From: Spodoptera frugiperda
Lineage: Eukaryota > Arthropoda > Insecta > Lepidoptera > Noctuidae
Direction of reading: 5' to 3'
DNA: 64,000 nucleotides
NCBI RefSeq assembly: GCF_023101765.2
Contig: NC_064212.1
Coordinates: 7,564,001-7,628,000, forward strand
The notes below the pieces were generated by a model. That model made no database searches, had not been told where the DNA came from, and saw only the letters and a program-made list of their open reading frames with translations. This document shows, one piece after another, positions 39,548 through 51,458 of the stretch; the first letter of the stretch is position 1; every line of letters begins with the position of its first letter. Both the position numbers and the translations under genes were made by a program.

Positions 39548-40799
39548 AGCGGTGTATCTATAGATAGTATAGTATAAAGTAGTCTATTCACTCCAACTCG
39601 TCACGTATCGTGACTCATAGCGCCATCTTCTTTCACGGTAGTGTACTATTACCCCAGTAAGCTTTTGTAACTTCAATTTTTTTACAGAAATTGTAGGTAC
39701 ATAAAAAGCTATAAAAAACTAAATATTAAATAATATCTCATTTTTAAATAAATCCTTTCCTCGAGTTAAATCAACAAATTAAACATTATCTAGTAAATAG
39801 GCAACATTAGAAACTCAACTTTTGACTTCATATTAAAAATATCATGTTTATCTATTGTTTTAAAACATGAAATTAACTTATTACATTTCACTTGAGAAGA
39901 GCCTTTTGACTAGAAGATAAATTGATACAAATATTTATTTGACAATGAAATGGAATGGCTATTGAAGATCTCTATGAAAAAAACATGTAGTCTTCTTGTA
40001 AAATTTAAATTTAGTTTATGTTGCAGGTGTTGTAGCATTAATGTTGCGTAATTCAGCAATAATACTTCATCGAAGAATGATGGTTGACTAAAAAGATCAA
40101 TGCTCAAAGTACAAAACTGAAAAAGTGATTAAAAGCATAAAGCATTATAGATTTGTTTATGGTCTGGTCAGAAAGCTGAAACAATTGAAGATTCTAATAG
40201 GCATGCTAAAGCGGAAAAATACATGTACTATAAATATTGCGATAGTGAAATACTTGTGACCAAGCTAGCTGTGGATAATCTCATTACTTGTAAGTTAACA
40301 CATCCTTGCATAAAGTGCTTATATGAATCTGAATAATAATAGCCATTGCAGAGAAAAGGAAATCAAAAAAGAACGTCACCCTCGGAACGTGAGGTGGCGC
40401 TATTGTATATGAGCTTTTGCACGAGAGCGAAAGAGATAAAAGATATTTTAACTGTCAATGTCAATAAGACTATTCACAAATATGACTGGAGTCTCAGAAT
40501 TTATTATTTTTAATTGACACCTACTAGAGCAGATTCCTGAATATACTTTATAATTTGTAAATATATTATTGTATTAATAACAAACCGTTCTAATAGTGTA
40601 AAAAATAAATGGTAGCGACTCAGTGAAGTGCGGATTTGTTGAGGGCAAATTGCATTATTCGTTGTGTTTAGTTGTTTACTAAAACTCTCTTTGCAGGTGT
40701 AAATGAGAGTAACGATGTGTTATCGCGACAACAAATGAACAGTGATCAAATCTTCTTTAATTGTGTAGTATTTCGTTGGTACAAAATATTGTAGCCGCA

Positions 40800-43700
40800 A
40801 TGATGAAAAGTACGTTACCTAAGGACAAACCTGGCAAAATGAGGATCCGAGCATTCCCAGTAAGTGTCACTCTGTCAATCATTTTTATCAATGCTCGCAT
40901 ACAAGCTATCGGTTGCTATAAATAAATGTGTTTATTTCTCTATTTTCCTATGTCCCTACCACAATCATTTAATGTTTCTAATAATTTCACAATTGCATGA
41001 CTTATTTTGAAAATTACCTTCAAAAAATCATTGTGCTTTTGTAAGCTTTCATGATAAAGCTCTATGCTATGGCTCTATGTAATATCAAACATTTCATTGT
41101 AATTAGTAGGTAGGTAGTACCTATTATGTTATCTTCAATGTAGGTACCATTATTAAGGACACATTACTCATTACTGTATTTTTACTTCTATAGGAAACTG
41201 TAATAATATGTTTAAACCAATGAATCATCACACCTAAAACATACTATCTTATTGGAATGAAATTCAGTGAAATTGAACTTGACATACTTTTCTCTATGTT
41301 ACCTGCAAATGAGTAAAAAATAGACTAAACCTTATTTTAGGTTATATGTAGGGATAGGAGAATTCTTAACTATTGTCTATTTACAATTACAAAAGCCTAT
41401 GTGTATGTTTTTTTACCTTATCATTACTTGCATTGCTAACTTATTTTTGCTAATGCCTCATTTTCAGTACATAATTATTCATAAGTTTTATGTACTTAGG
41501 GATATAGTTTTTAATAAATGATGTCATTGGTATTCCCAATTTATGTTTAGAAATAAATCATTCGTAACATATAGTTTTAACCAAAGAGGTTTATATTACA
41601 CATTTTATATAATGGTAACATTTCAGACAATTTAACTGTCAATATGATTTAAAAATAGAAACCAATTTATTTTACTTTAGAACAAAATTTTTGTAATCAA
41701 TATGTCATAATTATATTTTTGATGACAGGAGTGAAAATCAATCAAAAGATAAACATTCGTATTTTTTCTTAATATACATATTAAATGTTTTTGAACTTAT
41801 ATTTTAATTTTGTACAATGTTGGTATAACGCAGTAAACAATTAATTTTCAAGATGACGAGAAAATTTCAAGTGTGGAACTATTCCGAACCATATTACCAA
41901 ATGTATCCAGACACTTGGGTCTGTATTGTGTCTAATGTGTAGCTGCTATGGTTAAGGAACTATTTCAGTGTGTATGAATTATTAGAAGCAAATAATAAAC
42001 AACAATGCATCTACCTTACAGATGACTATGGATGAGAAGTATGTGGAGAGCATATGGAGTTTACTAAAGAATGCGATACAGGAAATACAAAAGAAGAACA
42101 ACTCGGGTCTCTCCTTTGAGGAACTTTATCGCAATGCTTATACCATGGTCCTCCACAAACATGGTGAAAGACTGTACACTGGATTGAAAGAAGTGGTCAC
42201 TCAGCATCTCGAGACAAAGGTACAAACATTAGCAATAACTTATGAATGGATGTTTGCACATGTTGTCAAGTGTATGTTTACAATCCATTATTATCTTTTA
42301 TAGGTCAGGGAAGATGTCCTGCACTCATTACACAATGGATTCCTTCAGACCCTCAACAATGCTTGGACAGACCATCAAACTAGTATGGTCATGATCCGAG
42401 ACATACTTATGTACATGGACAGGGTATATGTACAACAAAATGAGGTGGACAACGTCTACAATCTGGGACTTATTATATTTAGAGATCAGGTAAGTGAAGT
42501 AACAGTATTTAATAAATGTCTTATAACATTTGAGCTGTATGTTTGTATATTTATACTAGCTACTCTCGCGCGGTTTCACCCACTGGTCGGCTTCTATTCA
42601 TCGTAGTCTGTAGCCTTCCTCAATTAATGGACTATACAACACAAAAATATATTTTTTAAATTGACCTAGTAGTTCCTGAGATTAGTATGGCAAAACAAAC
42701 AAACTCTTCAACTTTACATTTTATTCCAAGGTTGTACGCTACGGGTGTATCCGTGACCACCTACGCCAGACACTGCTAGAGTTGGTGGCCCGCGAGCGGC
42801 GCGGTGAAGTAGTGGACCGGCTGGCGATACGCAACGCTTGCCAGATGCTCATGGTGCTCGGCATCAACTCACGTGCCGTATACGAGGAAGATTTTGAGAA
42901 GCCGTTCCTGCATCAGTCTTCCGAGTTTTACAGGGTAAGTCTTAAACAAATTGGTAAATGAAATAGCAGCCAAACAAAATTGGCAATCAAAGTAATAATG
43001 TTCTTGGGCATACTGCCATAGTAATATTGCTTTATTATGTGTTTAGACAGGTGGATTCAACAGCTGATATACCTGATAGTATTTAATCTATTGATCTGCT
43101 TGTAACCTTTACCAAACATAATATAGCTAAGGTCATACCTACATAGTAGGGCAAACAAACCATTCTGGCTAAAAGTTATTATTCATAAATTAATCAATGT
43201 ACTAGCAATTCAATGTTTTGTCAATTTCTTTGGAACTTACTTAAAACGAAAATTACTTATTTTTAATGGTATACAATAACGCGATATAGAACATGATTGC
43301 TGAAAATTGCTAATATATGTCACAAGAGAAACGAAGACCTTTATTTTCACTTTCTTACTGGGTATTTTAGACTACCAGGCGAAATGTAGTTTGTAACTTT
43401 ATACAATGTAAATGGTTGTTTTTAGATGGAATCTCAAAAGTTCCTTGCGGAAAATAGCGCAGCGGTTTACATAAACCGCGTCGAGGCTCGTATCGCTGAA
43501 GAAGCTGAGCGAGCACGTCACTACTTAGACGAGAGCACCGAGCCACGCGTCGTCGCCGTCCTCGAACACGAGCTCATCGAGCGACATATGAAGACCATCG
43601 TTGAGGTACACCTTTTAACGAACAGACCCGTCACCAGTACCCTTAGCACGAGCTTGCTTTACGTTAAAAGTAATCGAATCGGCGTCAGCGCTCAGTGAAC

Positions 43701-46700
43701 ACCTAATAAACCAACCAATGCAACAAAACTCATACTTAGGGTACTGATGGTAAGCAATCGGCGTCACCCGTGAACCCCTGCAATACCAGATGAGTTACAA
43801 GTACTTTATTGACCTTTTGTGTATTTGGGAATGCACGAAGTTAGAGGAAATTACTAGGTTTTTAGTAACCTGATTTGCATGCACAACGGAAACATTGTTT
43901 TCTTTCCTGAACCAATCAATGAACAGAATATCAAGATACTTGACTTTTCCTTTATTTTTCCTGTTTTTAAAAAGTTTGTTTATCCTTATTAAAAGATTCC
44001 CCATGTTTCAACTTGTTATTAATTGTTAAACAGGAAGTACATATAATATGTAGTAAAGCTAAATCAATTATTTAGCTTTACTACATAATATGTAGTAAAG
44101 CTAAATAATTGACTTCTCACTCCCAGTTCTTACAAACATTCTTATGTTTGCTCATAATGTTTTAATAATTATTGAGTTGTGTTTAATATGTATATAGATT
44201 ATTGTTCTCAAGAAGTCAGAATTTCTAGATATTTTTGAAGTCTTTCTTTCTGATATGTGGTAATTTCATGTGCAATAGATGGAGAATTCAGGCGTAGTGC
44301 ACATGTTGATGCACACGCGTACGTTGGAGCTGGCGTGCGTGTACAAGCTGTTGTCGCGCGTGGCCGAGGGACTGCGCACCGTGGCCGACGCCGTGTCGGC
44401 GCACCTGCGCGAGCAGGGCCGCGCCCTCGTCACCGACACACACCACAACACCAACGCCATCACATTCGTGCAGGTATACATCACCTATTCATAGCGCATA
44501 ATATTCTACAGACATACAACCGTTTTACTTGTTTACCGTACATAGAAACATTACCTTTACACATTATAATTTCTCTTGTTACAGAACCTTCTCGACCTGA
44601 AGGATAGATTCGACCATTTCCTTCAAAATTCATTTAACAATGATAAGATTTTCAAACACATGATCGCATCCGACTTTGAATATTTTCTCAACTTGAACAG
44701 CAAATCTCCAGAGTTTTTATCGCTGTTCATTGATGGAAAGCTCAAGAAGGGTGAAAAAGGCGTAAGTATTTCCATTACAATAAGTTTTAATAAAAAGTGA
44801 ACAAATCTATTTCATCCCACTATCCAGTTTTACATAGTTGTATTTACATGGTATCTACGTCGTTTTCCAGATGAGTGAACAAGAAATAGAAGCTGTGTTG
44901 GACAAAACTATGGTGTTGTTCAGATTCTTGCAAGAGAAGGATGTGTTCGAGCGTTACTACAAGCAGCACTTAGCTAAGCGATTGTTACTCAACAAATCGG
45001 TGTCCGACGACAGTGAGAAGAATATGATCTCGAAACTGAAGGTAACTTCTAAACAAATATTACCGTGTAGAGCAAGTGTTCCTTGGTAATGTTACTCTCA
45101 GACAGAAATAAAACGTATTTTGGTTTCTAACCTTTCCCAGAAAGAAGGTTTACTTAAGGATGTTGAGCCGCGAGATTTTCATTGTATAATCGGAGATGTC
45201 TCGCAAATAGAGAATTCAATAAGTGAATAGAACAATCCATCTGACCTCCCCATCCTGTCCACATATTTCTGCAAAATTCTTTACCAATTATAGATGGACA
45301 TTTTTCGTAAGTGTCCCAATGCCTAGTACCCTGGTAGTTCTTTCTCTATAGTGAAAAGTCTGCTTAAAGTCTTGGGATGCAAATCTAAAATGTTTTTGCT
45401 TCTCTTTTCAAAATTACTTGATAGTAATACATTTCCAAAAGTGGTTTAGGTAAAGAATTTTGCAGAGGATTAAGACTTTAAGCAGGATTAATTTTAGTTT
45501 GAGTATATTGTATTATTAGTTTCGACAGTTAGACTTTGTACAGAAAATAATAACACCACAAGTTGAAATACGAAATTAGTATTAAAATAAGTATACAAAT
45601 ACAATATGTAATATATTTTGTATTTAATATAAATAGCTTCGAGTGCACACTCAAAATTAACATTATTTTTAATAAAACCAATGTATATGCTATTTCAGAC
45701 TGAATGCGGTTGTCAGTTCACATCAAAGCTGGAAGGGATGTTCAAAGACATGACTGTCTCAAACACCATAATGGAAGAGTTCAAGGAACATGTGATGTCA
45801 TCCGGGGTGAATCTTTGTTCTTTATTATATTTATGTGGTTTTAACGACGCTGACTGTAAGTTGCAGCTTACATTCGCGGATCACAAAAGATCTTACTATA
45901 TTCTCAGTTTTCTATAGGAATCTATTCATAATTTCAGATCAACTTACATGGTGTGGACCTGTCAGTGCGTGTCCTAACAACTGGCTTCTGGCCAACACAG
46001 AGCGCGACGCCCAAGTGCAACATCCCTACAGCCCCGCGGAATGCATTTGAAGTTTTCAGAAGGTATAGAAAACATTCCAGTTATAATGTTATCCAATGAC
46101 TAACAATTTGGTAACCAATTGATACTTTCTCAACTCATATTATGAATCTGAATATCTAATCTCTTCTTGGGTGTTTAATATAAATGTTGTGTGTCAGCTT
46201 CTACCTGGCGAAGCACTCGGGGCGCCAGTTGTCGCTGCAGCCCCAGCTGGGGTCCGCGGACCTGAACGCGACGTTCCGCGCGGCCGCGTCGTCCCCGCCG
46301 CGCTCGCCGCCCGCGCCGGCCGCGCCGCGCCGCCACATCATACAGGTCTCCACCTTCCAGATGTGCGTCCTTCTACTCTTCAACAAACGCGAACGACTAA
46401 CTTATGAGGTATGATTTTTTTACATTTAACCTGCCACAAAATATTTTTAAGTACTCTTCAAAAGAAATAATTGTGAGAATATACATTTTTTTTTATCTTT
46501 ATTGATTAAATTTCGAAGCTTTTAATCAAACATGATCATGGCAGCCTCATCGTACCCTAAAAGGAAAACAGAACAGGAAAGGAAACATTAGGTTCTCTTT
46601 AATTTATGGACAAATTGATATACTTTTACAGCATCTTTACTATGAGGCATAGATAATAAAGTTTGAAATACTCCTAATACACCAACATTAATAATCAGTT

Positions 46701-47397
46701 CAGCTGTTAATGTTATTATACAAAATTACAACGCAATAATTTTAATACTCATTCATTATATCGTTCCAGGAAATACTCAACGAGACTGATATTCCGGAAA
46801 AAGATCTGGTCCGGGCCCTGCAGTCGTTAGCGATGGGAAAACCGACGCAGAGGGTGCTCATCAAGCAGCCGAAGACTAAAGAGATAGAGCCATCACATCA
46901 GTTCTACGTGAACGACGCCTTTACTTCTAAGTTACATAGGTTTGTTACATTACTCCCGTATACACATATACCAACTCATGTTTGCAAACTATGATAGTTT
47001 AACAATGTAATGCGTTTTTCAGAGTTAAGATCCAGACTGTAGCAGCTAAAGGCGAATCTGAACCGGAGCGACGTGAAACACGTAACAAAGTCGATGAAGA
47101 CCGTAAACATGAAATTGAAGCCGCCATCGTGCGTATCATGAAAGCCAGGAAGAAGATGGCGGTATGTTCGCTATATTATTACTTATTAACTCGTTCGTAT
47201 TTGTGTTTTGTTGCGTTTTTAATTGCATTATTCTTCAATTTCAGCATACGCTCTTGGTCGCCGAAGTAACGGAGCAATTACGCGCACGTTTCCTACCGTC
47301 GCCAGTGGTTATCAAGAAACGCATCGAAGGGCTCATTGAACGAGAATATCTCGCTCGCACGCCTGATGACCGCAAAGTCTACACTTACGTCGCATAG
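40800..47397 (+). CDS. Cullin-3, scaffold of BTB-CUL3-RING ubiquitin ligases
   Basis: Fourteen exons: 40800-40859, 42022-42219, 42304-42489, 42731-42934, 43426-43605, 44279-44473, 44585-44761, 44871-45041, 45699-45806, 45938-46062, 46198-46408, 46770-46939, 47023-47161 and 47245-47397. They join in phase to about 758 residues, close to the usual ~768. The protein follows animal CUL3 throughout: N-terminal MRIRAFP and MTMDEKYVESIW (BTB-adaptor face), cullin repeats, the cullin-homology stretch [20 protein letters not shown], and a C-terminal winged helix with IVRIMKARKKM, whose MK lysine is the neddylation site. The protein ends with the cullin signature RKVYTYVA. It bridges BTB substrate receptors to the RING protein Roc1/Rbx1. 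The first of two adjacent ATGs is taken as start. A short Pro/Ala/Ser/Arg-rich insert lies before HIIQVSTFQM. Confidence 0.97.
43636..43747. mobile_element. Foldback element (family I) in Cul3 intron 5, degraded
   Basis: Left end CAGTACCCTTAGCACGAGC with TTGCTTTACGTTAAAAGTAA, and right end ACTCATACTTAGGGTACTG as inverted counterpart. It is the same family as 61126-61274 and 57124-57280, but the right arm is mostly lost. Confidence 0.6.
44041..44106. repeat. Three-arm palindrome in Cul3 intron 5
   Basis: TATGTAGTAAAGCTAAAT at 44047-44064, its perfect reverse complement at 44070-44087, and a direct copy at 44089-44106 lie almost back to back. The loop is five bases. Confidence 0.9.
45268..45485. 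repeat. Interlocked inverted repeats in Cul3 intron 8
   Basis: TCTGCAAAATTCTTTACC (45268-45285) pairs perfectly with 45449-45466, and CTGCTTAAAGTCTT (45360-45373) pairs perfectly with 45472-45485. The order is a, b, a', b', so the two hairpins cannot both form as simple nested stems. Confidence 0.8.
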
Positions 47398-47721
47398 GTT
47401 TGTAGCGACATCTCAACATTGCTCCGAACGATTTGTGTAAAAGCAGCTTCAGTTTATATTTACTGTCTTCTTTGCTTTTCATTATATTTTATTAGACTAT
47501 TCTTTGAAGATTAATTATGTAAAAATATTGTAAATACCAATATAGCTCTAGTACCTTAACGTCATGTACTATGATAGTTTACCTCGTTTTCTTGATGCGG
47601 CTATATTAAAAACTTCCTTTATAACACTATGTTTTATTAAATTCTCGTTTGCCTCTTGAATATCGCTAATTCTTACCGCGCAAGTTTGTGTTGACGTGGT
47701 CTAATTGAACCTAAAATGGGT

Positions 47722-47727
47722 TTTATT
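47722..47727 (-). terminator. Candidate Tectonic polyadenylation signal
   Basis: TTTATT on the plus strand (AATAAA on the minus strand), about 112 bases past the Tectonic stop codon. A second candidate is at 47633-47638. Use of either would make the Tectonic 3' UTR overlap the Cul3 3' UTR. Confidence 0.4.
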
Positions 47728-47820
47728 TTCAGGCCACCACAAACTCAAGATCGTTAAGTCCTTGAAGGGGATGCCAAGTTAGAAGTGATAGAAGTAACAA
47801 AAGTATTTAAATTATTTCAA

Positions 47821-47826
47821 AATAAA
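47821..47826 (+). terminator. Candidate Cul3 polyadenylation signal
   Basis: AATAAA 424 bases after the Cul3 stop. I noticed no earlier AATAAA on the plus strand of the 3' region. It lies only about 13 bases from the stop codon of the convergent Tectonic gene. Confidence 0.45.
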
Positions 47827-47838
47827 AATTATTAGTTA

Positions 47839-50571
47839 TTATTCAAGAGTTATTTTATTTGCAAAAAATAACATTACATAACAGCATATTGTTAAAATAC
47901 ATTTGTTGACCACTTGAGTACAGCTATTTTGAGGGAAGGGGAAGAAAAAATCTTTGGGTAAATGAATATTTAAATGTGGACCTCCAGCATATTCTATAAC
48001 ACTTGGCTTAGACAGATCCACGAAATTTATATCAATAGTAATGACAAATGAAATGTCTTCACCGATAAAAGTAAAATTATTTGTAGTCACTTCGTACTTT
48101 GCCGACATAATTTTGTTCTGTTCTGTGTAACTGTTTTCGTCGACATTAGCGTACATGAAGGTGATAGAGAGTCTGTTAATTAAATTATAACAGTAAAGTT
48201 TCAAAGTGTTTTCATTATATTCTCCATAAACAGGTTCCAACTTATGTTTGTCTAAACCCAAATATAGCCATTTGTCATCTGTAATATCTCGCGGGTTCCC
48301 AAGGGGGGAAACTGATATATTATTGTTTAATCTCAGCATTTCATTAATATCACTCTGTATATTGTTGCACATTTTTTGTTTCGATTTGTTCGTGGGAGAA
48401 TAAATATAGCGACATTTTGTTCTTTTGTTCATCCCAAACTTTACAAAATTATTAGACGTGTTTGTTCTAACACACAGTCCATTTCTATTCTCTGGTAATA
48501 AAATCCTTCTTAATATCGTAGTATTATTAAAAAAGTGGTCGGAGTAATTATTACTAGCATAAGATGCGATAACCGGAAGGCCATTGATATATCCTAGATT
48601 TCCACTTAATTCTATTAAATTCTCTGTAGAATTATTTGCCATATAAAAATGTACTCTGACTTCTTGCATCATGAACGGCAAAGCATTCGATACATTTTGA
48701 ACGTGTAATTTAATTGTCGCGTTCATTATCTTCAAATCGTAATAATAGAATTCGTATTCAACTTTCAACGCAATGTTGGTGCAAACATCTTCTGTACATG
48801 AAGCTTCATTTTGGATCTTATTATAATTTTTACAAAGTCCATTTTCACACGTGAGTATAGTCCAATTGATACAATGGAGAGTCGTGCAATTCTGAAAAAT
48901 AAAACGTAGGTCAATTGCAAAACAACATATTATCTCGTGTGGTAGTGTATTATCATTAGATAATATACACTAACAACATTTACATTAGTTAATGTTGTTT
49001 TTCCTTATTTGTCTATTATTCTTCATATTAAATGGTATTTATGCCCGGACCAAGTACCTACTATGCATGCTGATACAGGTTTTTCAATAAAGGTAAGTTA
49101 TCAATTTAAATTAACACCACTAACATAACCACCTCATTAATTCACTGGGTTACAATCCTTATTTTCTTATTTATACTACCAAAAGTTGAAATATAAGAAA
49201 TACAAATTACTCAAAAATACTAAACAGATAAGCATAAAATTCAGTACAAAGTTACGACTAGAGTAGTCGCTGCAGCCACAGGTTGTTAGTTAGTTAGAAA
49301 TGAATGCATACCAAAGCAGTACTGTTAATTGTGTTGTTAGTAGCACTAATAACCATAGCTTCTTCTGAAGTTTTTAAAATATTAAACATTTCTAAATCTT
49401 TAAGTTTAACATTACATGTCATTTTCTCTTCTTTGAGAAAAGCAATAGGTACTCTATCAGTACAGTAATTATTCATCATTGGTGCTGGGAAATCTGTAAA
49501 TAAAGAAGATAATTTATATAATTTCACCCAAGATTAATAAAAATAGAGCGTCTTTAACTCTTCACATTATACCTTACCTAAATAATAAATTACTCCATTT
49601 TTTAATATCCATATAGGATCACCCTGTTTGTACAAGGTTTTTTTAAATTCATATGAGTGTTGTTTCTGACTAGAACTTTCCCATTTGTAATAAACTCCTG
49701 GAGTTTCACCATACTAAAATAAAAAACACATCAAGATCTATTACAATTTCAATATGTAATTCCAGAAGAAAATGTTTGAACTTGCCTTTTTAATGTTCCT
49801 TTTGCTCGGTAAATTAGTTTTGACAATACAAAAGAGATCATCAAGCATACTGCCCCCGTACCTCTGTTCGTCCAATAGGTGAGTTATACATCCGTCTACA
49901 GCTTTTCTATCACCCTTGCTAGGCTCGTGGCATTCAAACAGTTTGTAATGAATATCAGAACAATCTTCATCACAACAGCAATTTATGTCACATACTTTAT
50001 ACTGCAACAAAAACAAGGAACATTCTAGATTTCTATAATTCTCTTGTTATCCTAATAGGAAAACAATGTTTAAGAAACAGTTTCTTACCAATAAGTTACA
50101 ATCACAAGGCATATTAAAGCTAGTTTTTGGTTTAACACTAGGTACACTAGAAGACTTATTTTTGGTTTCAAAGAATGTTATTTCTGTGATATTGTCATAT
50201 TCAGTGCTTGTGTAGTACATCTCTGTGGTTGAAGTAGCTGCTTCTATGTCAGAAGTATTTTCATCATACAACACATCAAATATAGTTGTAGTTCCGTCTG
50301 TAGCTCCTATAGATAAATCTGGCATTGTGGAGTTATTATAAATCTTTGATGGAGACACATTTTTCAGTGATCTGCTTGAGATAGTTCTGTAGTAAAGAGC
50401 ATGAGGTTTGATACTAATATTCTTCAGTAAATCATTTAGTATTTCTTTCTGTGTGGTCACACTGAGATTCTCTGGTTGTTCAGTCGGTATCTTCTCTTGA
50501 ATATAATCCATTACACAAAACTGAATGAGTATTGACAAGAATGTAAAGGCTAGGTAGGTAATGACTTTCAT
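47839..50571 (-). CDS. Tectonic (transition-zone MKS complex protein)
   Basis: Five exons on the minus strand: 50571-50089, 50001-49786, 49713-49578, 49493-49312 and 48891-47839, about 689 residues. The start has a signal peptide (MKVITYLAFTFLSILIQFC), then a Ser/Thr-rich linker with N-glycosylation sites. Next is the Cys-rich tectonic signature (CDCN, across the first junction to VCDINCCCDEDCSD), then the conserved ectodomain with YKQGDPIW and a C-terminal hydrophobic helix (CILTICCYVMLFFA). Vertebrates have three paralogues; length and the C-terminal helix do not settle which one this matches, and insects usually have one. Tectonics work at the ciliary transition zone with B9 proteins; in insects this concerns sensory neurons and sperm. 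Intron 2 uses a GC donor (AAAAG|GCAAGT), which phase continuity demands. The start codon lies three bases after the B9D2 stop. Confidence 0.93.
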
Positions 50572-50577
50572 TTTTCA
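50569..50577 (-). other. B9D2 stop / Tectonic start junction (TGA AAA ATG)
   Basis: On the minus strand the B9D2 TGA (50577-50575) is followed by AAA and then the Tectonic ATG (50571-50569) in the same reading frame. No splice site or polyadenylation signal lies between. The ATG has A at -3, a favourable context. This is the hallmark of a dicistronic arrangement. Confidence 0.9.
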
Positions 50578-51359
50578 CTTATATTCTACCCCAAACTGAC
50601 TAAAATTCCTAAGTACTAAGGTCACTTGCAACTGAACTGACCCTTTTGATTGGGTTTTTAACTTAAACCTGTAAAATAAATTATTTGCATAAATTGCATA
50701 TAAAAATATATTATATTTTATTCATTGAAATCTTATTGGATTTCTCACCTGTTTAATCCTAAATTAATTATGTCACTTTGAATAAGTTGGTGAGATCCTC
50801 CTAGAAAATATTGTCGGATTCTATCAGTTATTGATGTTGTTGCTGGCACCCAGCAGTTTACTTGGATAGTGTGAGGCCCAGGCACTGCGGGCAGGCTGCA
50901 GCAACCATAGCCTACTATCCAGGATCGGCCTATAGAATCGAGACAGCTCACTTGCACTAGTAATTTTGGCCAACCTGATTTATAAATGATTAATATATAT
51001 TATATTATGTATTCACAACAACCACTGTGTAAGCTTTATTTTGTTATGATTACGCACCTTGAACCCCTTTAGTTACGTAGTGAATATCAAGAGGATGAGA
51101 CCATACAACCGTTCTGTCGTGATCTACTTTGCCAGTGACAGTCTGCCCTTCAGGGCACCCTGAAACTACTGTCCAGTTTGGACCTGAAATATGCAAAATA
51201 CTTGACTTAAACTAATACCTTCGCACATATTTCCATTAACTAATAATTACGTAATCCAGACGAATAGTTACCGGCTTGAAAAGAGTAACGACAAAATAAA
51301 GATGTATCTTGAAAATTTGACGCACACTGTAGTTGCCCTAGTATATGCAATTCTGCCAT
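50575..51359 (-). CDS. B9 domain-containing protein 2
   Basis: Four coding exons on the minus strand: 51359-51272, 51183-51058, 50974-50749 and 50668-50575, giving 177 residues (human about 175). The frame begins MAELHILGQLQCASNF, continues with SLFCRYSFQAGPNW, VWSHPLDIHYVTKG, SIGRSWIVGYGCCSLPAVPG and RQYFLGGSHQLIQSD, and ends VLRNFSQFGVEYK. This matches the B9 (C2-like) fold of B9D2 from first to last residue. B9D2 forms the B9 complex with B9D1 and MKS1 at the ciliary transition zone. The terminal exon runs on without interruption into the first Tectonic exon, so the exon is probably 50668-50089. An out-of-frame ATG lies 10 bases upstream at 51369. The start is fixed by homology. Confidence 0.95.
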
Positions 51360-51458
51360 GAGAAATCATTAATAGTAAATAAAGAAAGCACAACAATTGC
51401 TTTTAAATGCAACATTTATCGAGAATTCGAAATTCTCACATTTTTGTTGTTAAGCTTC

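Larger units (their letters stand above)
36203..40799. other. Spacer between the Bcl-2-family gene and Cul3
   Basis: No gene recognised. It contains a family C-type fragment at about 36885-37030 (CTGAAACTACTGAACGGATT and a degraded GGTAATCCGCTGGCAGAAGC end), family B copy 38268-38522, family A fragment 39097-39165, and a poly(A) element at 39314-39545. The last few hundred bases before 40800 should carry the Cul3 promoter and 5' UTR. A GC-richer patch with CCTCGGAACGTGAGGTGGCG is at about 40379-40398, but no core element is definite. Confidence 0.5.

Noticed and set aside
47839..51359. B9D2-Tectonic fusion protein by stop readthrough or a missed sequencing error at TGA
   Set aside because: The B9D2 end matches its family to the last residue, and the next frame starts with a proper Met and signal peptide, which would be buried in a fusion. 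Two separate proteins fit better.
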